A stretch of DNA of 64,000 nt from Vibrio sp. STUT-A11 (GCF_026000435.1 NZ_AP026764.1:1178001-1242000), one strand, 5' to 3'. Numbered from the stretch's first letter, positions 1-9,574 are shown. Notes: a model not told the origin generated them from the letters alone. Program-made: numbers and translations.

Positions 1-2046
1 AAAACCGATGACGTCTTCTGACTTGGCATCAACGATGGGTTGATAGTACGGAGTGATTTTTCCCTGCTGTATTGCGCCTTCTAAGTCACGATTAATGATT
101 TTTAACGCTTCTGCTTGTTCGGATAGTGCTTCTCCAGTAACGAAGACTTCACGAACCTTTTTTCCACTTAACGATTGTGCTGAGTGGCGAGCCGCCATCA
201 GAAGATGATCCACAGGCTGGTGGGTGATTTTGGGGTCCATCATCACGGCTTTGCTGTTAAGAGATACAGTGATGCCAGAAAAAACAGCCTTACATGAGAG
301 TTGTTTTAACAAGTGATTGGTGGATTCAATCACATCCTGATGGTTTGCCTCATCAGGGATTAAAATAACAAATTCATGTTCACTGACACGACCTATTTTA
401 TATTGCCCCAATGCTTCACGCAGCAATTTGGCAAGGTGCTGAACGGCTTCGTCGAAGACGCGGTGTCCGTATACTTCTGCAAGTTGCTTTAGCTGCTTAT
501 TTTTAAGAAAAACAAATGAAAAGCGATTAGGTTGTGTTTTTACCAGCTTATCAAGTGCTTCCATGATAGATGCGCGATTGCAGAAGCCGGAGACAGGGTC
601 AAAATCGGTCAATTGCTGAATCATCTCCGCTTGTTGTTTTGCTTGCCTAATGTCCTGAATTAGCAGCATGATTGCGCTCTGCCCATGGTGCTGGATGAAC
701 GCGGCTTCAATCAGACAGTCAATAGTATCGCCGTTACCATCGAGAAGTTGCGCTTCGAACAGTGTTCTGCCGTTTTCTAATTCAATCAGCATTTCCTTGA
801 GTCGTGCTTCTCGGTCATCATGCGCGCAAAGGGAATCGAGTGGACGCTTAATCAATTCAGACTTTTGATGATTGAGTATGTCTAACGCTCGTGGGTTGGC
901 ATCGACAATTTCACGCTCAATCACAAAAAGCATACCTAACGAAGAGCTATGATATAACGCACTAAAGTTGTGCATTGAATCTTTTAACTGAGACTGTGTT
1001 ATGGATGTATTGTCAGAAAGCTTCTGTATCAATTTAGTCGCGAGTTCCAGCTCATCCTCAGTAATTGACTGAACAGGTTCAAGTTTATATTCCGACACGA
1101 TTTTGTGCATGTCGTCAGCAAAGTGATTGAATCGAATTGCGACTTTCTTTTTGAAAATGGCTAGTGTGACCGTTGCGATGGCTGTAGCGACAACACCGAC
1201 GGTAGCGAATAGGTAAAGAAACAGCGCACTACCTTTAGAGTAGTAATCACGTGTCATTTCCGTTTCCAACCATGCAATTGGAGAACCTCCGAGGTCGTTC
1301 AGCAGCGTAGATTTGGTAATAGCCGTCGAAGACTTCACAATCTCGCGCGCAAGGGTATTATCTGCTTGTGGGGATACTAGAGGGGCTAATGCGTTTTGTG
1401 CAGATAGTATGGCTGCAAAGTCACCGAGAAAACGCGTCGTTAAATTCCTTCCCCACAACAACCAGCCATTTGAAGCACTACTACCCTTACTGTTTTTTAC
1501 CGGTGTTAAAGTAAGCCCCCAGATAGTGTTATCGATTTTTAATAGCCCAGAAAGTTGGGTTCGATGAGAATCCGGTTTTTGGTTCGTTGACACTATATGC
1601 TGTTGAATGAGCGGATGATGTACAACTTTAGTGGATAACGCAGAAGATTTTTCAGGTGAATTTTCTCGAGTCAGTGAGAGCATCTCTTGCCCAGCAAGCG
1701 TGACAAACGACATCATATCCAGATTTAACGAGTTGAGCGTTTCTAAGTACAGGTTTCGCTCGGTATAGCCTGTTATGTCGGGGCTATCGAGAAAAAGATC
1801 GTAAGTTTCATCCCAATATGCCCAGTCATAAGAGTTAGCATTTTGTTGGGATACCATCAAATCAACCACAGATAGCGCTTGCTGGTTGGCTAGGTCAATT
1901 TCCATGTTTTCCAATTGGTCGACGCTATACAGAAAAAAATAGCGACTTATAATCAGACAACTTAGTACCATTCCAAGCAAACCAAGTGAGAAGTATAGAG
2001 CCGTCTTATAGCGAAGGTTTAAGTTAGATAAGCGAAATGTTTGCAT
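1..2046 (-). CDS. GGDEF/EAL cyclic-di-GMP signalling protein, partial
   Basis: Read leftward from an ATG at 2046; it runs off the window at base 1. The N-terminus has a membrane segment (about residues 14-40), a roughly 220-residue extracytoplasmic region, and a second membrane segment at about residue 270 (bases 1140-1235), a CHASE-type sensor layout. A PAS-like region follows, then a GGDEF domain whose active-site loop reads SEHEF (near base 385), so the diguanylate cyclase site looks degenerate. The reading frame ends in YYQPIVDAKSEDVIGF, the start of an EAL phosphodiesterase domain, with the catalytic part outside the window. Likely role: membrane-bound c-di-GMP phosphodiesterase or effector. 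The signal it senses is unknown. The domain order is seen; the CHASE label is inferred. Confidence 0.85.
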   Translation of the reverse strand, partial: MQTFRLSNLNLRYKTALYFSLGLLGMVLSCLIISRYFFLYSVDQLENMEIDLANQQALSVVDLMVSQQNANSYDWAYWDETYDLFLDSPDITGYTERNLYLETLNSLNLDMMSFVTLAGQEMLSLTRENSPEKSSALSTKVVHHPLIQQHIVSTNQKPDSHRTQLSGLLKIDNTIWGLTLTPVKNSKGSSASNGWLLWGRNLTTRFLGDFAAILSAQNALAPLVSPQADNTLAREIVKSSTAITKSTLLNDLGGSPIAWLETEMTRDYYSKGSALFLYLFATVGVVATAIATVTLAIFKKKVAIRFNHFADDMHKIVSEYKLEPVQSITEDELELATKLIQKLSDNTSITQSQLKDSMHNFSALYHSSSLGMLFVIEREIVDANPRALDILNHQKSELIKRPLDSLCAHDDREARLKEMLIELENGRTLFEAQLLDGNGDTIDCLIEAAFIQHHGQSAIMLLIQDIRQAKQQAEMIQQLTDFDPVSGFCNRASIMEALDKLVKTQPNRFSFVFLKNKQLKQLAEVYGHRVFDEAVQHLAKLLREALGQYKIGRVSEHEFVILIPDEANHQDVIESTNHLLKQLSCKAVFSGITVSLNSKAVMMDPKITHQPVDHLLMAARHSAQSLSGKKVREVFVTGEALSEQAEALKIINRDLEGAIQQGKITPYYQPIVDAKSEDVIGF

Positions 2047-2334
2047 TAAAAAATGGTTATAGGTATAAGTTTTGTGAAAGTGTATGGCATCTAATACTAT
2101 ATTTTTTTGATGAAAGTTCAAATTGTTAAAATTGAATTGGCGAAATATTGATAGAGTGTTGCTGTATGGGCTCCGCGTAGTTACCCACGATATAGATATT
2201 CAAACAAAACAACGCATGATGTTGGCTTGTACGCACTATGGCTATTAAACGCTTTGAAACGAAAAAGTACGGTTTTTTATCTGAGTTTCTAAATTTTGTC
2301 GGTGATAGTAAACTGTCTAAAAAATAAGGAACTT

Positions 2335-2460
2335 ATGATGTTTATTGTTTACCGATTAGCCAAATTAGCCATTATCTGTATGATCTTCTTCACCATTTAT
2401 GATTTAATTGCCTATGGAGAGATCACTTGGTTTCATCGACTGTTGTCATTCTTTAACTAA
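2335..2460 (+). CDS. Small membrane peptide, 41 aa
   Basis: An ATG-ATG start preceded by AAGGA (about 2327) opens a 41-residue frame ending in TAA at 2458-2460. The product is mostly hydrophobic (about residues 3-25, including LAIICMIFFTIYDLIAYG) with a short charged tail, so a single-pass inner-membrane peptide is plausible. It stands 38 bases before the OsmC gene, in the same direction. I do not recognise the family. The ribosome site and composition favour a real gene, but no function can be given. Confidence 0.45.
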   Translation: MMFIVYRLAKLAIICMIFFTIYDLIAYGEITWFHRLLSFFN

Positions 2461-2498
2461 TTTAAATGATGTAATACACAAACAGATAGGAAGTGAGT

Positions 2499-2972
2499 AT
2501 GAGTAAGCACACCGCCTTAATCGAATGGCAGCGTCAATCAAGTGAAGTTTTTAGCGACAATCAGTACAGCCGGGCGCACACTTGGTCGTTTGATGGCGGC
2601 TTACAAGTACCCGCTTCTCCTTCCCCTCATGTGGTTCCGCTTCCATTGTCAGTCGAAGAAAATGTGGATCCGGAAGAAGCGTTTGTTGCGGCACTCTCGA
2701 GCTGTCATATGTTGGTGTTTTTGTCGATAGCTGCTAAGCGACGTTATGTCGTTGACTCTTATGTTGACGCCGCTGAGGGTGAGCTCACAAAAGAAGGCAA
2801 CGGCAAAGAGTGGGTATCCCGCGTGACGCTGAATCCAAAAATCGTATTTTCTGGCGATAAACAGCCTACGTTTGCACAGATAGAGAAAATGCATCACATG
2901 GCACACGAAAACTGTTTTATTGCTAACTCTGTTAAAACTGAAGTGTTTACCAATATCCTCTCCCCAAGTTAG
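2499..2972 (+). CDS. OsmC family peroxiredoxin-like protein
   Basis: 157 residues from the ATG at 2499. An upstream in-frame GTG at 2493 sits inside the ribosome-site spacing (ATAGGAAG at 2485-2492), so the ATG is preferred. It carries the two OsmC cysteine motifs, SSCHMLVFLS in the middle and HENCFIANS near the end. OsmC/Ohr proteins are cytoplasmic thiol peroxidases that reduce organic or other hydroperoxides; I cannot tell the substrate here. It appears to be transcribed alone or with the small peptide before it. The 265 bases after it hold nothing I can assign except the GH3 ribosome site. Confidence 0.85.
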   Translation: MSKHTALIEWQRQSSEVFSDNQYSRAHTWSFDGGLQVPASPSPHVVPLPLSVEENVDPEEAFVAALSSCHMLVFLSIAAKRRYVVDSYVDAAEGELTKEGNGKEWVSRVTLNPKIVFSGDKQPTFAQIEKMHHMAHENCFIANSVKTEVFTNILSPS

Positions 2973-3237
2973 TAGAATAAAACCGCGCTCACACTTTTTA
3001 CTCTTACTCCGAAAGGCAAAAACGGCGCACCGAATGTCAAAGTATCTTGCCCAAAAACTCAATAGTATTTGCTTAAACCCAAGGCAACGACAAGATGCTT
3101 GGTTTTGAGTGAACGACTTTGAATGAATTGTCTCTATCTCTGCATCATTTCCCCCCAAATTGGTGCTCGTGATAACGCTCCGAATTTTGCATCTTGAAGT
3201 TGCTTGGGTATGACGTGAATACAAAGGAGTAAAAGGG

Positions 3238-5796
3238 ATGTTAAAGACCAAATTAAGCGTTGTGTCGGTGATGGTCGCGACCGCACTGCTTGCAGGCTGT
3301 AATGACAGTGATACAGATACGATAACTGATAACGAGCGTCTTGAAGCTCAGGCTCAAGAGATAGTCTCTAAGATGACGTCAGACGAAAAACTAAAAATGG
3401 TTATCGGCCCTGGCTTTTTCTCACAACCAGTAAACCTGGACCCAGACAAAGCCGTTGCCGGTACTGTTGGATATATTAACGGTGTTAAAAATGAGGAAAC
3501 GGGCCTAGATGTTCCTGCTATTAAGTTAATGGATGGTCCGGCAGGTATTCGTATTTCAGCTACCGTTGACGGTGATCCAAATACTTATTATGCAACCAAC
3601 TTTCCATCAGCGACGGTACTTGCTTCAACCTGGAACGCTGACTTAGTTCAAAGAGTGGGTGATGCTGCTGGTGAAGAAGGTAAAGAATACGGTGTTGATA
3701 TCTGGCTTGCGCCTGGTATGAACATTCAACGCCACCCGCTAGCGGGTCGTAACTTTGAGTACTTCTCAGAAGATCCTTTAATTAGTGGTGTCATGGGTGC
3801 TGCGATTGTTAATGGCGCACAAGAGCATGGTATTGGTACCACAATCAAACACTACGTAGCGAATAACTCTGAGACGTTGCGTCGTACTTCAAACACTGTC
3901 ATTACCCCTCGAGCGATGCGCGAAATTTATTTGCGTGGTTTCAAATATACCATTCAGCACGCACAGCCGTGGGCGATTATGTCATCGTACAACTCAGTTA
4001 ACGGCGAGAACGTTGGTGAGCGCACTGACCTAATGAACACCATTGCTCGAGATGAGTGGGGCTTTGAAGGTCTGGCGATGAGTGACTGGTGGGCAGGTTG
4101 GGATCCTGTTGAGATGTTGAAAGCGGGTACCGATGTCATCGAGCCGGGCGGTGTATGGCGTTTCGGTGGTAGTGATGATTGGTCTCCTTACCTTGTAGAT
4201 GCTTATGAGAGAGGCGAGTTGACTGACGAAGTACTCGACAAAAATATCGTTAGAATACTAAAACAGTCTCTGAAAACACCAAGTGCTCTAGGTACTCCGT
4301 TTACCAGAACGCCAGATTTGGCAGCGCATGCGGAAGTGGCTCTGCAGGCGGCTGAAGAAGGCATTATAATGCTGAAAAATAATGCTGCATTACCACTGGC
4401 AACAACTTCTAACATCGCGACATTTGGTATTGGTCAGTACGCTACACTTCCTGTTGGTGGCGGTAGTGGTTCGGTTAACTCAGAGCATATTGTTAGCTTT
4501 AATGAAGGTCTAAGTGAGAAATATACGCTCAACTCTGATCTAGAAGATCTATACATGAACGTGTACAACTCTACCTCTTTAGAAGGTTCAATGGAGGTAC
4601 ATGACGAAGACTTTAACGCAGACAAATACTGTGAAGGTGGCGCACAAGCTGGTGAAACAAACCCAGCAGGTACTTTTGCTGTGTGTCGAGAGCTGAACAT
4701 TGACACTGCGTCAATTACAGCAGCTGCTGACAGTAGCGACGTTGCAGTCATTACCATCACTCGTACTACTGCGGAAGGTACCGATAACCCAGAACGTACG
4801 GAAGAGCTGACTCACCCGATGAACGAAGGTTACTACCTAAATGCGGTTGAACGTTCACTGATTACTCGAGTTTCTGACGCCTTCCACGCTGTGGACAAGA
4901 AAGTTGTCGTAATCCTAAACGTAGGTAACTCAATTGATACGGCAGAATGGCGTGATGAAGTTGACGGTATCTTAGTAACTTACTTACCAGGTCAGACAGC
5001 TGGTACGGCAGTCGCGAACATCATCTCGGGTGAAGTCAACCCAAGTGGTAAGTTAGCGCAAACTTTCCCAATGGGTCTGGATACGGTTTCAAGTTACTCT
5101 GAAGATGGTGGTTCATTCCCAGGTAAGTTTGAAGATGGCCAAAAAGTCAACGCTGGGCCTCATGATGCGCCTGAGTTGAATTACGATACATGTTTTGTGC
5201 TTGCTGACGCTGATTGTGATGAGCGTGACTTCAACCAGTACTACAGCGATGATATCTATGTCGGCTACCGCTACCACTCAACTTTCGATGTTGACGTTGC
5301 GTACCCATTTGGTTTTGGTTTGTCGTACACCACATTTGACTTTGCGAACGCAGCAGTAGTTTCAAATACGTTTAATTCTGAGGGTGCTGAAGGCAGCGTA
5401 TCTATTACCGCGACAGTTCGAAATACTGGTGGTTACGCAGGTAAAGAAGTCGCTCAGGTTTATGTATCGGCTCCAGATGTTAAATTGGCTAAGCCTGAAA
5501 TTGAATTGAAAGCATTTGATAAAACCGATGAAATTGCTGTTGGTGGCGAACAAACGCTTACATTCGATATCTCCGCAGAAACGTTAGCAAGCTTTAACGA
5601 AGCGAGTGACCAATGGATTATTGAGCCTGGTACGTATACCGCTTATGTTGGTAACTCTTCAAGCCTTAATGGTAGCCAGACTGTTACTTTCTCGATTGAC
5701 AATGAAATTGTCGTCAGTGATACCACTCCCGGTACTATTGAGCTGCAACCAGAATACGGCCCTTTGCTAGAACAAAGATTGTTAAAAAAGCAGTAA
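3238..5796 (+). CDS. Glycoside hydrolase family 3 beta-glucosidase-like lipoprotein
   Basis: 852 residues, ATG preceded by AAGGAG. The N-terminus is a lipoprotein signal with lipobox LAGC (Cys21), so it is probably anchored in a membrane facing the periplasm or outside. The GH3 N-terminal barrel shows KHYVANNS near residue 205 and the nucleophile motif AMSDWWAG with Asp283. A GH3 C-terminal domain and a fibronectin III-like domain (about 720-800) follow. This matches the BglX/exo-glucosidase architecture, somewhat longer than E. coli BglX. It probably releases terminal sugars from beta-glucans, but family 3 also contains xylosidases and others. It is followed by a strong terminator and then an AraC regulator in the same direction, which might control it. 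Confidence 0.85.
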   Translation: MLKTKLSVVSVMVATALLAGCNDSDTDTITDNERLEAQAQEIVSKMTSDEKLKMVIGPGFFSQPVNLDPDKAVAGTVGYINGVKNEETGLDVPAIKLMDGPAGIRISATVDGDPNTYYATNFPSATVLASTWNADLVQRVGDAAGEEGKEYGVDIWLAPGMNIQRHPLAGRNFEYFSEDPLISGVMGAAIVNGAQEHGIGTTIKHYVANNSETLRRTSNTVITPRAMREIYLRGFKYTIQHAQPWAIMSSYNSVNGENVGERTDLMNTIARDEWGFEGLAMSDWWAGWDPVEMLKAGTDVIEPGGVWRFGGSDDWSPYLVDAYERGELTDEVLDKNIVRILKQSLKTPSALGTPFTRTPDLAAHAEVALQAAEEGIIMLKNNAALPLATTSNIATFGIGQYATLPVGGGSGSVNSEHIVSFNEGLSEKYTLNSDLEDLYMNVYNSTSLEGSMEVHDEDFNADKYCEGGAQAGETNPAGTFAVCRELNIDTASITAAADSSDVAVITITRTTAEGTDNPERTEELTHPMNEGYYLNAVERSLITRVSDAFHAVDKKVVVILNVGNSIDTAEWRDEVDGILVTYLPGQTAGTAVANIISGEVNPSGKLAQTFPMGLDTVSSYSEDGGSFPGKFEDGQKVNAGPHDAPELNYDTCFVLADADCDERDFNQYYSDDIYVGYRYHSTFDVDVAYPFGFGLSYTTFDFANAAVVSNTFNSEGAEGSVSITATVRNTGGYAGKEVAQVYVSAPDVKLAKPEIELKAFDKTDEIAVGGEQTLTFDISAETLASFNEASDQWIIEPGTYTAYVGNSSSLNGSQTVTFSIDNEIVVSDTTPGTIELQPEYGPLLEQRLLKKQ

Positions 5797-5825
5797 ACGT
5801 TAATTAATCATTAATTCAGTGACTC

Positions 5826-5855
5826 AAGAGGTGGACTTCGGTTCACCTCTTTTTG
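5826..5855 (+). terminator. Intrinsic terminator after the GH3 gene
   Basis: An 11-bp stem (5826-5836 with 5841-5851, one G-T pair) closed by a UUCG tetraloop on a C-G pair and followed by a T run. Its position 30 bases after the GH3 stop codon makes it that gene's terminator. Confidence 0.9.
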
Positions 5856-6038
5856 TGTTGTGGCACATAAAATCAGAAAAAATGTGTTGTTTTCTTAATC
5901 GGCGTGGATTCGGGATCACAAATCTATCTAAAACAATACGATCATTATCATGGTTTTTATCAATTTGTAACGTTTGATAGATACAAAGGCCCTATAATAA
6001 ATTATTTCACGGATCGAAAATAATTGGTTGAGTCTGTT

Positions 6039-7046
6039 ATGGGATATTCTGTTTCAAGTTTATTAATAAACCGAAAAGTGAGCTTATTGTCTTCAATTGG
6101 TGTGGACGTTGACTCTATTATTTCGCAGTGCAATATTAATAAACTAAATTTAACCAATCCTAATGGAAGAATTCCTTATCAACAGAGCAAAGAATTTATT
6201 ATTAAAACATCTGAATATAACCGTCATATTTATAAAGATTACTCATCTGTTACGGGTTTATATGACTTGTTTCCTCAGTTATTTAATTTATCTTTAAATG
6301 AATCAAATGCCGTTAACGCTATTGATAGCTTTTTAAAATACAGATTCATTATTGGCGATAGCGACCATTGTCACATGGATGTTGTCGATGACAAAATTTG
6401 CATTGAGTACAGCAATACAGATCCTGCTGCACCTATGAACGGTTCTGTGGGGCACTTCCTTTTGATTCGTGACATCCTGAACAAGTACGTCGATGATATT
6501 GAATGCAGTATTATGTTCGACAGTTCAATCAAGTTAGGCAAAAACTTTACCAACGATCAATTTGAATCGAACTGTCTATTTGGCCAAAATAAAAATCAAA
6601 TGATCATAAAGTCATCTTCTTTGTTCGAAAAAAATAATTCGTTCAATGAGTATTTACATGGATTACAAGAAAATAATATTGAACAGCTTCGTAAGCAAAT
6701 TCAAATTACTCATGGTTTTTCAAACGTGGTTAAGGAAATCATTAAAAGCTTAATTGAAGATAAATATTTCATAAATGATTTATCACTTCTAGAAGAGGTT
6801 TGCCATAAAGTTGGCGTGAGCCGATGGACGTTAAATAGAAAATTAAATGCAGAAAAAACCTCTTTTAGTGAATTAGAAAAAGACATCAAGATGGAGAAAG
6901 CTTGTTTATTATTGGGAAGTACAAATAAGTCAATAAATGAAATTAGCGAGTTATGTGGTTTCTCGTCACAGTCTAACTTTACAAAATTTATGCGTAAAAA
7001 CCACGACATGTCTCCTATACAGTACCGTAAAGCCTATTCAAGTTAA
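6039..7046 (+). CDS. AraC family transcriptional regulator
   Basis: 335 residues from the ATG at 6039; a TTG five codons upstream is possible but less likely. The N-terminal 200 residues resemble the arabinose-binding-like sensor region of OruR-type AraC proteins. The last 100 residues contain two helix-turn-helix units, the second with the family signature ISELCGFSSQSNFTKFMRKN and the typical SPIQYRK end. It is a DNA-binding activator or repressor responding to an unknown small molecule. Low GC and many AAT/ATT codons set it apart from its neighbours, a weak hint of transfer. The nearest candidate target is the GH3 gene upstream. Confidence 0.8.
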   Translation: MGYSVSSLLINRKVSLLSSIGVDVDSIISQCNINKLNLTNPNGRIPYQQSKEFIIKTSEYNRHIYKDYSSVTGLYDLFPQLFNLSLNESNAVNAIDSFLKYRFIIGDSDHCHMDVVDDKICIEYSNTDPAAPMNGSVGHFLLIRDILNKYVDDIECSIMFDSSIKLGKNFTNDQFESNCLFGQNKNQMIIKSSSLFEKNNSFNEYLHGLQENNIEQLRKQIQITHGFSNVVKEIIKSLIEDKYFINDLSLLEEVCHKVGVSRWTLNRKLNAEKTSFSELEKDIKMEKACLLLGSTNKSINEISELCGFSSQSNFTKFMRKNHDMSPIQYRKAYSS

Positions 7047-7070
7047 CTCCATTCCACTCCCATTTTCGTT

Positions 7071-7715
7071 TTAATGGTTATCGATCATCCAGACGGCGGC
7101 TTCTAAGCGCGAGCTGACATTCAACTTCTTTAAGAGATTTTTGACATGGACTTTTACCGTCGAGTCGGTGATTTTCAGTTGATGAGCAATGAGTTTATTA
7201 CTCATGCCTTTGGATATCAGCGATAAGATTTCAAGTTCTCGATTGGTGAGGGTTTTTAGTGGGCTTTCTTGCGCGTGCTTTTTTGGTTTACTGCTCGATT
7301 GAAGAAGGACTTTGGTCAGTCGATCAGACAAGGCGAGTTGTCCCAATACCGCTTGTTTTATATTAGATACGATGTCTTCCGGCTCCATGTCTTTTAACAG
7401 GTAACCATCTGCACCGCTTGATATGGCATTGAGAACATCATCTTCGTTGTCAGATACGGTTAGCATCACAACACGGGAAGTGACGCCTTTTTCTCTCATT
7501 TGTCGGACGGTTTCTAATCCGTCTATTCCTTGCATGTTTAGATCAAGAATGATTAGGTCCGGGTCGTGCTGAACCGCACCTTCAACGGCATCTGTACCGT
7601 TGTTGTACTCACAAATTACTTGCAAGCCTTCCTCTAGGGCAATCAGTTGTCGTAAGCCACTGCGAAATAGTGGGTGGTCGTCGACCAACATTATAGTTGC
7701 TTCTTCTAAGCTCAC
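7071..7715 (-). CDS. NarL/NarP-type response regulator
   Basis: 214 residues, GTG start at 7715 set by AAAGGAG seven bases upstream. It has a receiver domain with the acidic pocket (VDDHP), the phosphoacceptor in LIILDLNMQG (about residue 59), and the switch region GYLLKDMEPED that is characteristic of NarL/NarP. A LuxR-type helix-turn-helix occupies about residues 150-210 (LTNREL, STVKVHVKNLLKKL). NarL/NarP respond to nitrate or nitrite through NarX/NarQ; no histidine kinase gene is in this window. It lies downstream of the nitrate operon in the same direction, 104 bases after the phosphatase-kinase gene, so a role in nitrate-responsive control is likely. Whether it is the organism's NarP or a paralogue cannot be decided. 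Confidence 0.85.
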   Translation of the reverse strand: MSLEEATIMLVDDHPLFRSGLRQLIALEEGLQVICEYNNGTDAVEGAVQHDPDLIILDLNMQGIDGLETVRQMREKGVTSRVVMLTVSDNEDDVLNAISSGADGYLLKDMEPEDIVSNIKQAVLGQLALSDRLTKVLLQSSSKPKKHAQESPLKTLTNRELEILSLISKGMSNKLIAHQLKITDSTVKVHVKNLLKKLNVSSRLEAAVWMIDNH

Positions 7716-7819
7716 CGTTAACTCCTTTAACGCTTCTTAGTACTTTATCATCATGATTTAGAGTCACTAAATCTACAATTATTTTTCGCGCCGGAAAAAT
7801 ATTCCCTTACCTGTAGCGT

Positions 7820-9574
7820 CTAATTGGGTGTTAAGCGCAGTAAAAGCAGCCCTTCAATGACTGCAACGGAACAAGCGATCAAAGCAAAGGACTTCCAAAA
7901 TAAAATCGGGTTACGTTTCAGTAGCGGTTTGTTGCTTACCCCGTTTAATAGTTGGGTATTCGGGGTAAACAGGTCTGCAACGAAGTCTCCAAGTGCCTTA
8001 TAACGGTTGTTGGGGAATTCTGATGTTGCCTTTTTAAATGCGAGGTCAACCCAAAGCGGGACATCTTCGCGATATTCTTTAATGGTATGATATTGCCATT
8101 TGACATGTCTGGCTTGCTGCAACGTTTGCTGAGAATGTTCTTTATACGGGAGATGCCCAGTGAGCATTTCGTAGCCAATTATACCGATGGAAAACAGATC
8201 AGAGAGTGTACTCGCTTGCCCGGTATTAATGTACTCAGGCGCGGTATAATTAACGGAGCCAAGTGGGAAGGTGACGTTTTCTTCCGTTTGCATTTCGCTG
8301 AGGCCTTTCACTTCAACGGCACCAAAGTCGATGATTTTCACTTCCTGATTTTTCGTGATCATAATATTTTCGGGTTTAAGATCACGGTGAACCATGTCTG
8401 CACGCTGGAAAACCCGTACTGCTTTTACGATGCCATCCAGTATCTCACGCACCGTATCGAGCTGTGGGCTGGGGTGATCATGCATCCATTGACGCAAAGT
8501 TATTCCTTCAATGTGTTCGCAGACTTGATAGAGAAATTTTGAGTGCCTTGGCCTTGGAAACATTTTCATTACGCGCGGACTGTCCAGTTGAGTCGCTATC
8601 CAATATTCATTGGCAAACCGCTTTAGCGTCTCAGGGTCATCACTGTAATTCAGTGATGGTGCTTTAATAATGACATTGCCGCCTTTTTGTTTATCTAAAG
8701 CGAGATAAACGTGACTGCGTGATCCTTCGTATAGGGTTTTTAGTATTTCAAAATGATCCAGGTTCTGACCTTGTTTTAATGCTGGTGGAATGTTGTTGGC
8801 GAGTAAGGCTGTTTGATGTTCAATTAAGTTAAAGCTTGGTAATTCAACCACTTTCAATACGATACAGCTTGTATTGTCAGTGCTTCCTTTTAATAATGCC
8901 GTGTCGCATAGGTCTTGAGCCAGCTCGTCGCAAGAGTCTATGGTGTTAACTCGACGTTTGATTTCATCATGCGTTAAGGTCTCATGCACGCCGTCTGTGG
9001 TTAAAATTAATTTATCGTTTTCTTCGAGTGACAATGTCTGAAAATCAATCTCGACTTTTTCATCCATACCAAGGGCCCGAGTCAGATAACTCTGGTGGCC
9101 AAAATTAGTGCGCTGATGATCGCGGGTTAGAAGAGTGAGGTTGTTGTCTCTATAAAGATAAACTCTGCTATCACCAACATGAAAGATATGACAGGTATTG
9201 GATTTAATCACAATGGTGCTGAAAGTCGTCACCATACCGTTATGGTAAAGATGATCTTTGCCCTGAGTATAAAGCCAGCTGTTTAAACTGGTGAGTAATT
9301 CACTGACGGAGCGCTTAATGCTCCAACTTGATGGAGTAGCATAGTAGTCCGTCACAAATTGAGTGGTAGCAGTCTGGCTGGCTTGTTGAGCCTGGTTACT
9401 GCAACTCACACCATCCGCGATACAAGCCACAACCCCTTTGTAAGCGAGTTCATCGCGAGTGTTGGGGTATTTGACGATAAAAGCGTCTTGGTTTTCTGCT
9501 CTTTTACCGGTTAAAGAGCACCCAGAAAATTCGATATGTTGCTTCTCTTGAGCTGACTTTTCTTGAACTAACAT
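7820..9574 (-). CDS. PP2C phosphatase fused to Ser/Thr protein kinase
   Basis: 584 residues, ATG at 9574 after AGGGAAGA. The N-terminal half (about 12-240) is a PPM/PP2C phosphatase with the metal-site motifs RAENQDAF, CIADGVS, HVGDSRVYLY, LTTDGVHE and DNTSCIVL. The second half (about 270-540) is a Hanks-type kinase with the catalytic loop HRDLKPENIMI, the DFG motif DFGAVEV and IIKAP as the likely VAIK lysine; the glycine-rich loop is degenerate (YEGSRS). A hydrophobic C-terminal segment (about 558-580) should anchor it in the inner membrane. It follows the nitrate transporter with a gap of about 190 bases and precedes the NarL-type regulator. It may control nitrate uptake or reduction by phosphorylation; the targets are unknown. 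Confidence 0.9.
   Translation of the reverse strand: MLVQEKSAQEKQHIEFSGCSLTGKRAENQDAFIVKYPNTRDELAYKGVVACIADGVSCSNQAQQASQTATTQFVTDYYATPSSWSIKRSVSELLTSLNSWLYTQGKDHLYHNGMVTTFSTIVIKSNTCHIFHVGDSRVYLYRDNNLTLLTRDHQRTNFGHQSYLTRALGMDEKVEIDFQTLSLEENDKLILTTDGVHETLTHDEIKRRVNTIDSCDELAQDLCDTALLKGSTDNTSCIVLKVVELPSFNLIEHQTALLANNIPPALKQGQNLDHFEILKTLYEGSRSHVYLALDKQKGGNVIIKAPSLNYSDDPETLKRFANEYWIATQLDSPRVMKMFPRPRHSKFLYQVCEHIEGITLRQWMHDHPSPQLDTVREILDGIVKAVRVFQRADMVHRDLKPENIMITKNQEVKIIDFGAVEVKGLSEMQTEENVTFPLGSVNYTAPEYINTGQASTLSDLFSIGIIGYEMLTGHLPYKEHSQQTLQQARHVKWQYHTIKEYREDVPLWVDLAFKKATSEFPNNRYKALGDFVADLFTPNTQLLNGVSNKPLLKRNPILFWKSFALIACSVAVIEGLLLLRLTPN

Noticed and set aside
2649..3251. 200-codon minus-strand frame over osmC and the gap
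   Set aside because: It lies opposite the OsmC gene, whose family motifs are clear; the product has no recognisable domain.
8087..8542. 151-codon plus-strand frame inside the kinase gene
   Set aside because: Antisense shadow of the kinase domain.
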